DNA of 64,000 nt from Eulemur rufifrons (lineage: Eukaryota; Chordata; Mammalia; Primates; Lemuridae). Position 1 is the first letter of the stretch; each line of letters starts with the position of its first letter. The notes under the pieces are model-generated. The model did not search any database. It was given only the letters and a program-made list of their open reading frames with translations, and was not told the origin of the DNA. Positions 57,321-64,000 of the stretch are shown one piece after another. A program made the position numbers and the translations under genes. The stretch is taken from NCBI RefSeq assembly GCF_041146395.1, contig NC_090989.1, forward strand, positions 239,186,843 to 239,250,842. The letters run 5' to 3'.

Positions 57321-59975
57321 TAATATGATTTAAACCATTTTTTTTTTTTTGGTTAGGGCTGAAAAGAGTTAACTGCATATATAACAGCCTAATAACCATT
57401 TACTCATATTGTCTTTTAATGCCTTTATATTATTAAGTTTCTTACTGACACTTATTGATGGCTTAGATTCATAGGGATCTTTTAATTCTGTACTTAGAAG
57501 GTTCATAACGAGAAAATGTTCATTGAAACAAGGCAATTTAATTTTTAACCTTAAAATTTTACCAAAGATTTTTCTATTTTTGTTCTCACTTTTTTTGATT
57601 GAGTTTATGTTGTATATGTTAAAGAGAGAGATCCAAGTTAATGAGACATCTTGAGCATGAAGTTATCTGAAAAATCATTTCCATAAAAGAAATTTCAGTT
57701 AACAAGAGTGCTTTAATACATCAGGAAAGATACATAGAAAGTCATTTTTGTCTTTTGCCATTTATCAAATATCCTTAAACAGTTAAAAAGGATAGAATAT
57801 GCAAAGTGTCTAGCATGGTCTGTGTAGTCAGTAGGCATTTATTAAAAGAAAATGATGAGATAGATGCTGAATATCCAGGTTTGACATTTAAAGGAATAAG
57901 GAAATCATCAAGGAGTGTTCATGCACAAAAGTAAAAAAACTGAAGATATACAGCTGTGATAACTTCTTTTTAAAGAATTGTCAAGTTTCCCACCTCGAGT
58001 TGGATTGCTTAGCCTGGTGTCATTTCTTCAAACTTTCACTCCTCCCAGGAGGCAGAGCTGCCCAGGCCTTTCAGCCTCAGCCAGAGCATAATACACTCCT
58101 TTTTTCCTTAACAAGCTCCCCCACAGATTTCTGTTTGGGGTGCTTCACAGAGAAATTGGAGCATTGGCTGTTCCTTGTTGCAGCACAGGCACTGATGGTT
58201 CATTTCCCTCAGCTCGACGCAAGGTCCTCGTCAAGCTTCCTCGGCTACCATGAAGGTCAATAAAGTAATCTTGAGTGGGTTTCATGTTTAAGCACCAATC
58301 CATAGTTGCTGAAACATGCAACTGAGGTTACAAGGGAGTCCTAAGAGAAGGAGAAGAATGACAAGGATCAGGAGAGGAAGGGAGAGCTCAAGGAAGGCAG
58401 GAAAGAGGGTGTGAAATCGCTGACATTGCTGAAAGCAAAGAGAATAAAAGAACAATCTTGTCTAATGAGGAGAAGGGTGACGGTTTTATGACCATTAATG
58501 GATTTAGCAGCAAGATTTTGCTTTTTAATAATCATAGAGTCCATTTGCAATTTTGACCTGGGCTGGGAATATCCTGCTTTTCACTCCTGCACCCTGCTAA
58601 GCTGTCTTCCTTTCAGCCAACAGCCCTTCAGTTCTTCCTTCCTCCGTGAGGCCCTCTTGGGTAGATCAGTAGGGAGGTGACAGCTCCCTTCCCTCAGCTC
58701 TCCACCCATTTCCATAGTTACACTGCTCTGCACCAATAAAATGCATTTAACCTTGGCCTGCAGGGGATGTAAATCTTTCAGGGTCTATTTATGTATCAGT
58801 TTAATATTTTTATTTTCCTGTCTAGATGTCCTCTATGTGTCTGTCACTGTTGTTAAACAGTGGCTTTCAAAGTTGTTTTTTCTTTTTCCCTATTACAGAA
58901 CACTTTGCTCAAACTCATTCTCATGTGGAACCCAATTTGTTTGTAAAGCAATATGAACCTGAGGTCTTTGAAGTGTTACTGGGAAGAAGGGGATCCAGAG
59001 CTTGGCCCACTTCTCCTTCCCCCAATTCCCCACCTCCAGCAGGCCTGAAGGGGCCTCGAGGAGCAGAGTTTTGAAAAGCCACTTTTTAAAAAAGAAAACC
59101 TTGTGAGCTCCTGGATGCTGGAAATGTTTATTTTATTTCCTCTGTACTGTGTGCAGGGTTTTTTTTTTATCATGTTTAAAATGGCAAAATATCAATTGAA
59201 AATTAGAATCAATAATCCTTCCCAAAGAGTATAGGCTCAAATTTATCTTATATAATACTATTAGTGAAACGAAGATTTTTTTTCCTAAAAAAAAACAAAA
59301 AACCCACAATTAAAAAAAAAATACAAGTGAGTTGTTTACCTACATTGATAGAACAAACTGCTTCCAAACACATTAGAGCTATTAACATAGACAAGCTTGG
59401 TAACATGAGGGCCTAAACTTTTTAATTTTTTTTTTTTGAGAACTACTCTTTAGTATGCTCCTTGTAAATCTTTTTCCCTAATGAATAATATGATTCTGAA
59501 ATCTTGGTTACTTGTACAGAATTTAGGAATATTCCATAATTCATATTTACATTAATTCAGAATGACTTTCTCATGAGTCTAAATTAGTAAAGTTTTACTA
59601 TAAATTACTTACATAAGAAAGATTCAGAAAAGATGCTTCTCTTTTATTCTAAAAACTATATTTAAAAAGTGTAAACTTTCAGAGTGGCATGGTTTTAGTA
59701 CTCTCTGCTCCTTTTGGAACTAGCAGAATCAAGTAGTGCAAGTCAGAGTGTTTCTGATCCAGAGTAACAAAGTACAAGGATAACAAGCAGCGTAGCTGCC
59801 ACAGTGCCTAGAAATAGCAGAGCCAACCTGGCTCCACGGTGTCTGTTCAGTGTTGATCTGCGCTCTCAGGGCTGCCCCAGACCTGAACTGCTGAATGCCA
59901 TAACCGGTTAAGAACTGGCCTCACGTCCTGGGAAGGACAGAGACCATAGAATCCTAATGGGATGCCACGCTGGAA
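57321..59975. other. Long unassigned interval
   Basis: About 2.6 kb without a gene or repeat I can name. T-runs occur at 57340-57350, 59158-59168 and 59427-59437. Frames up to 87 codons (58000-58263) have no recognised domain. Confidence 0.35.
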
Positions 59976-59977
59976 TC

Positions 59978-60560
59978 ATTCACCAATTCAGTAAGTGTTT
60001 CCGAAGCATGAGCCATGAAGCCCTGAAGGTGCATATTGACAAGGAGGCGGACCCTGCCTTCAGGACGCTCACCCTCTAGTTGGGAAGGTTGAAGTGAGAA
60101 CACTTATGATGCATCTACAATACAGCATTAGGAGGGCTGCAATCAAGAGCTCCTTCTGCCTACAGTGGTCTAGAGCTGGGGCTGGGAAGGCATTTGCCAA
60201 GTGAGCAAGTGAGCAACATGCATCCCAGGGATAGGACAGAATGTGGAAGAGCACAGAGAATTACATACTTCTGGAATGCCTATTATGTGCTGTTCCAGGC
60301 ACTAAGGATAAAATAGCAATTAAAGTCCCAGCACCCACAAAGCTTACATCTAGCAGAATGAGAGAATGTGCAGCATTCAGGTAATGACAGATGGTTTAGT
60401 GTACCTGAGGGGAAATGGTTAAGAATGAAGCTGAGGATACAGGTTAGCCACCATCTGAAGGGTCTTGAAGGACAAGCTCGGGAATTTGAACTTTAACCTG
60501 TAAGATGGTTCCAGAGGGTATTGACCAGTTTATCCTCTTGAGGGCAAGATTGATGGTGAC
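59978..60560 (-). repeat. L2/MIR-derived sequence, minus strand
   Basis: Two stretches look like reversed L2 3' ends: 'attcaccaattcagtaagtg...' at 59978, and 'gcctattatgtgctgttccaggcactaaggataaaatagc' at 60280, the latter with 'cacccacaaagcttacatctagcag' and 'gaagggtcttgaaggacaagc' beyond. They may be one element with an internal duplication or two adjacent ones. Confidence 0.5.
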
Positions 60561-61360
60561 TTTCTGTGGATGAAATTAAAACCACATGGTCTTATCTAAA
60601 AGCTCCATGATATTCATCCTGCCATTTTCTTGAACAAAAGTGCTGGAGCTGATTTCATATCCTCTGTTGGGTGAGTATCAAAATGCCATACCATTGTTTG
60701 TAAGAGGACTTAAAGAAGAGAAAATTTAAAGTAACTGTAAGAGATACAGGAAATGGCTACAAAGTGGTGGCGGCCTTATGCACTGGCCTTGAACTTGAAC
60801 CTGAATTCCTGTTGCCTGCCAGTGGCTCGGAGTATGCACATGACTTCACTGAGGTAGCCAGATGGATAACAGCAAATGCTATGCCAAGATGTTCCCACTG
60901 GGTACTTTAAACGTTCTTGAAGCAACACAAAGCTTCTGTGCAAAGCTTGGAAATGTGTAATCTGGGAACAAATTTTTCACCCTCAGTTTGAAAACAGGAA
61001 TCAAACCTGTTGACTCTTGTCTGCTCCCCACCCCAGCTTCTCCAACTGTCTTAAAGGTCCTTGAAAGTGCCCCACATATAACCTTCTGCAAGGATGATTA
61101 ATATTCTTTTTATGGCAGTCACTCTAATGGCTTAGCCTCTAGTGGAAAGAGTGTTTTTAATGATATTAATATGAACGATGTGCTGCCTCTGGCCACCATC
61201 CACCAAAGCATGCATTTCTGTTCTTCAGCATACTACTGAGGGACACCGATTCGTTTCCCTTTGTCCAAAGGTCTAGATTAAAAGTAGAGTCTGTGGACAT
61301 AATAAACGTTCTTGTTTTATGCAGACTGAACTGGTGACTTTGACTTGACCTAGCTCTCTA
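60561..61360. other. Unassigned interval
   Basis: No gene seen. Confidence 0.35.
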
Positions 61361-61361
61361 A

Positions 61362-61542
61362 CCAGTGATTGTCAGATTTTTCTCAAATGTGTATCAGAAT
61401 CACATGTGACTATTTAAAACACAGTTTGCTGGGCTACACCCTCAGAACTGCTGATTGAGTAGGGCCTACAGATTTGCATTTTTAACCAGTTCTCAGGCAA
61501 TGCTGATGCTGTTTTTTTCCCAGAAAACACTTGGAGAACTGT
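61362..61542 (+). repeat. MER5-type hAT element
   Basis: 'accagtgattgtcagatttttctcaaatgtgtatcagaatcac', 'gtttgctgggctacaccctcagaactgctgattgagtagg' and 'ggagaactg' follow the MER5 layout end to end, with TIR-like termini. Non-autonomous. Confidence 0.75.
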
Positions 61543-61729
61543 TTTTCTTATATTTACCGGACCTACTGAAACAAAATTTTCAGGGGAGAGCCCCGCAGAT
61601 GTTGACTCTTTTTGAAGTGCCCAGGTGATTCCAGTTATCAGGGAAAGTTAGGAAATGCTTTTAACTCAGCCCAGGTGAGTTACATGATCATGATTTCTGC
61701 TAACAACTTATTTTAACAACTATTTAAAA

Positions 61730-61875
61730 GCAGTGCTTCTCAACTTTGGATGCACATTAGAATCACATGAAGAGCTTTTTAAAAATACTGATTGCTGGGT
61801 TAAAACTCTAGAGATTCTGATTCAATTGGTCAAGTGAGGCTCAGGCATCTGTATTTTTTTAAAGCTTCCCAGGAA
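61730..61875 (+). repeat. MER5-type hAT element, right end missing
   Basis: 'gcagtgcttctcaactttggatgcacattagaatcacatg', 'gattgctgggttaaaactctagagattctgattc' and 'ggctcaggcatctgtattttt' match MER5. The right end is cut off where L1 sequence begins at about 61876. Confidence 0.75.
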
Positions 61876-63286
61876 AAGGATAGTCTCTTCAATAAATGAT
61901 GTTGGGAAAACTGTATATCCACATTGAAAAAAATTAAATTAGACTCTAATACCGTATACAAAAATTAACTTGATATTTTTAAAGACTTAAATGTAACACC
62001 TGAAACTGTAAAATACCTATTTCAAAAAACATAGGAGAAAACCTCTTGATATTGGTCTTGGCAATATTTTTTGGGATATGACCCCAAAAGCACAGGCAAT
62101 AAAAGCAAAATTAAAAAGTAGGACTACGTTAAACTAAAAAGCTGCTGCAGAGCAAAAAAAAAAAAAAAAAAAAAAAAAAATAACAATCAACAAAATGGAA
62201 CGAGAGAAAGTATTTGCAAACCATGTATCTGATAAGGGGTCAATATACAAAATCTATAGAGAACTCATACGACTCAGTTGCAAAAACCCAAATAACCCAG
62301 TTGAAATATGGGCAAAGGACTGAAATAAACATTTCTCCAAAGAAGACATACAAATAGCCAACAGGCATATGAAAATATGCTCAATATTTCTAATCTCAGG
62401 GGAAATACAAATCAAAGCCACAGTGAAATATCACCTCATATCTTTTAGGATGGCTGTTATCAAAAATACAAGAGATAAGTGTTAACAAGGGTGCAAAAAC
62501 CAGAGAACCCTTGTGCACTGTTGGTGGGAATGTAAATTGGTACAGCCATTGTGGAAAACCATATAGAAGTTCTAAAAATTAAAAATATAACTACCATATG
62601 ATCCAGCAATCCAACTTCTGGGCATATATCCAAAGAAAATGCAAACAGTGTCTCAGAGGGACATCCATATTTACTGCAGCATTATTTACAATAGCCAAGA
62701 TATGGACACAACCTAAGTGTCCATGGATGGATGAATGGACAAAGAAATTGTGGTATATATACACAATGAAATGTTTTTTAGCCTTTAAAAAGAAGGAAAT
62801 TCTGTCATTTGTGACAACACAGATGAACCTGGAGGACATTATGCTAAGTGAAATAAACCAAACACAGAAAGACAATTACTGTATGGTCTTTACTTACATG
62901 TGGAGTATCAAAAATGTCAAACTCAAGGCACCAGAGTAGAACAGTGATTGCCAAGGGATGGGTGGGGAAAAATGTGGGGAAAAGGAGAGATATTTGTCAA
63001 AGGCTACAAATTTTTGGTGATACAATGAGCAAGTTCTGGGTCTCTAATGATAACATGGTGACTGTAGTTAATACTATATGGTTCACTTAAAATTTGCTAA
63101 GAAAGTAGATCTTAAGTGTCCTCACCAAACACACACACGCAAATATTGTAACTAAGTATAATGATAAATGCCTTAATTAATTTGATTGTGATAATCATTT
63201 TACAACTTACATGTATATCAAATCTCATGTTGTATGCCTTGAATATATACAATTTTTATGTGTCAATTATACCCCAATAAAATTTC
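61876..63286 (+). mobile_element. L1 LINE 3' half, plus strand, ORF2 broken
   Basis: It begins 'aaaaggatagtctcttcaataaatgatgttggg' and runs through the ORF2 C-terminal region to a 3' end at 'tcaattataccccaataaaa'. The frame 62598-62939 encodes ORF2 C-terminal residues including GTSIFTAALFTIAKIW and KEILSFVTTQMNLEDIMLSE. Upstream frames are interrupted, and a 27-base A-run at 62154-62180 lies inside the former coding region. The copy is inactive. Confidence 0.92.
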
Positions 63287-63675
63287 TTATGTGTAGCCAG
63301 GGTTTGGCTGAAAGCCTGTTAAAAGGCCTTTATTGCCATTTTTACCAGACTGATTACTTCAACACCCAACCTGGTCAGTCCATCACCGCCTTCCCTTACA
63401 CCTATACCCCAGGCCTAGGTGAAGCAATTCTCTTCTGCAGAAGCAACAATTCCATCAAATATCAAAACAGCTTGCTTTCTTCTTCTTTTTTTTTTTTTTT
63501 TCAAAATCTTCACAAAGATTGGGGATTTACCAGTTTCCCCTGTTAGAAGGTAAACTTCCTGAGAACAAACGCCAGGTCTGAATTTTTTCCGAATCTCAGT
63601 GCCTGGAGAACAGGATCTAGCCAGCCTTTGAAGGAATGAGTAGAGCTGCTTTGTTTGCTGGGATGCCGAGCATAG
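63287..63675. other. Unassigned interval
   Basis: No gene; a T-run at 63486-63501 gives the overlapping frames their F/K runs. Confidence 0.35.
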
Positions 63676-63679
63676 CATA

Positions 63680-63885
63680 GGGCAGATCTTGCCCTGCCAC
63701 TTACCAGCCCTGGACACTGGACAGGGTATGTAGCCTCTCTGAGCCTCTATTTCCTTTTTTGTAAATGGGACACCTCCCAGGGTAATTGTGAGGTTTAGAA
63801 GAGATGATCAGTGTAAAGTACTTCTCACAATGCAAAGCGTGTGTCAAGTCATTTGGTGAATGCTGGCTATTTTTATGTCATGCTG
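63680..63885 (+). repeat. MIR SINE, plus strand
   Basis: 'cctgccacttaccagccctgg', 'gtatgtagcctctctgagcctctatttccttttttgtaaatggg' and 'gtaattgtgaggtttagaagagatg' follow the MIR consensus. Confidence 0.85.
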
Positions 63886-64000
63886 ATTTGCACTGGTGAG
63901 TTCACTGCATGTTCTTCCATATTATCCTTGCCAGACTAGGTCATAGTTAATCCATACCTAGCAGTTCATTTTAGACACTGGCCCAAAAATATGCTTTATG

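Noticed and set aside
63415..63717. 100-codon minus-strand frame with a K-run
   Set aside because: The K-run comes from a T-tract; no domain and no splice context.

Overview
This is 64 kb of AT-rich, primate-type nuclear DNA with no protein-coding gene I can support. It reads as intergenic or deep-intronic sequence made of interspersed repeats of many ages. The best taxonomic clue is a roughly 350-bp minus-strand Alu at 55.45-55.80 kb. It has an extended A-rich/TATA linker between its two arms and a conserved right-arm variant that I associate with strepsirrhine (lemur/loris) Alus rather than monkey or ape AluS/AluY. A recent-looking L1 ORF2 fragment at 35.7-36.6 kb differs from the human L1 form but aligns to it without gaps, which fits the same lineage. 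Species is not determinable by eye.

Layout. 0-9 kb: old Alu, L1 3' end, MaLR LTR half, MIR and L2 pieces. 8.9-11.4 kb: two minus-strand L1 pieces and a Tigger end. 11.4-16.8 kb: mostly unassigned, with MIR/L2 and candidate CTCF-like motifs. 16.85-17.27 kb: a complete MER1-like hAT element with a perfect 8-bp target duplication. 17.7-20.8 kb: an old plus-strand L1 split by a Tigger-type element. 21-29.5 kb: MIR, L2 reverse-transcriptase remnant and an L1 3' end. 29.5-31.3 kb: an L2 split by a MaLR LTR and by a separate minus-strand LTR with recognisable TATA, CCAAT and polyadenylation signals. 35.7-36.6 kb: the L1 endonuclease fragment, lacking both ends. 37.85-38.23 kb: a second MaLR LTR in reverse. 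41.4-47.9 kb: a dense minus-strand L1 block with a degenerate GC-rich minisatellite and two related Tigger-type elements. 48-55 kb: (CA)n, MIR, hAT and Alu copies plus an 80-bp tandem duplication. 55.4-64 kb: the strepsirrhine-type Alu, L2, two MER5-like elements and an L1 3' half.

No genes act together here. Open frames of 60-150 codons are scattered at the level expected by chance or are repeat-derived. The only non-repeat coding candidate is one short possible signal-peptide exon at 50.80-50.88 kb followed by a GT, and it is weak. I found no CRISPR array, operon, tRNA or rRNA gene, and no convincing undescribed system. The items most worth checking are the L1 endonuclease fragment with a single catalytic-site change and no 3' end, the nested L2/LTR locus, and a few CpG-retaining segments with no repeat assignment. 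Repeat family names come from recognition, not from a database search.
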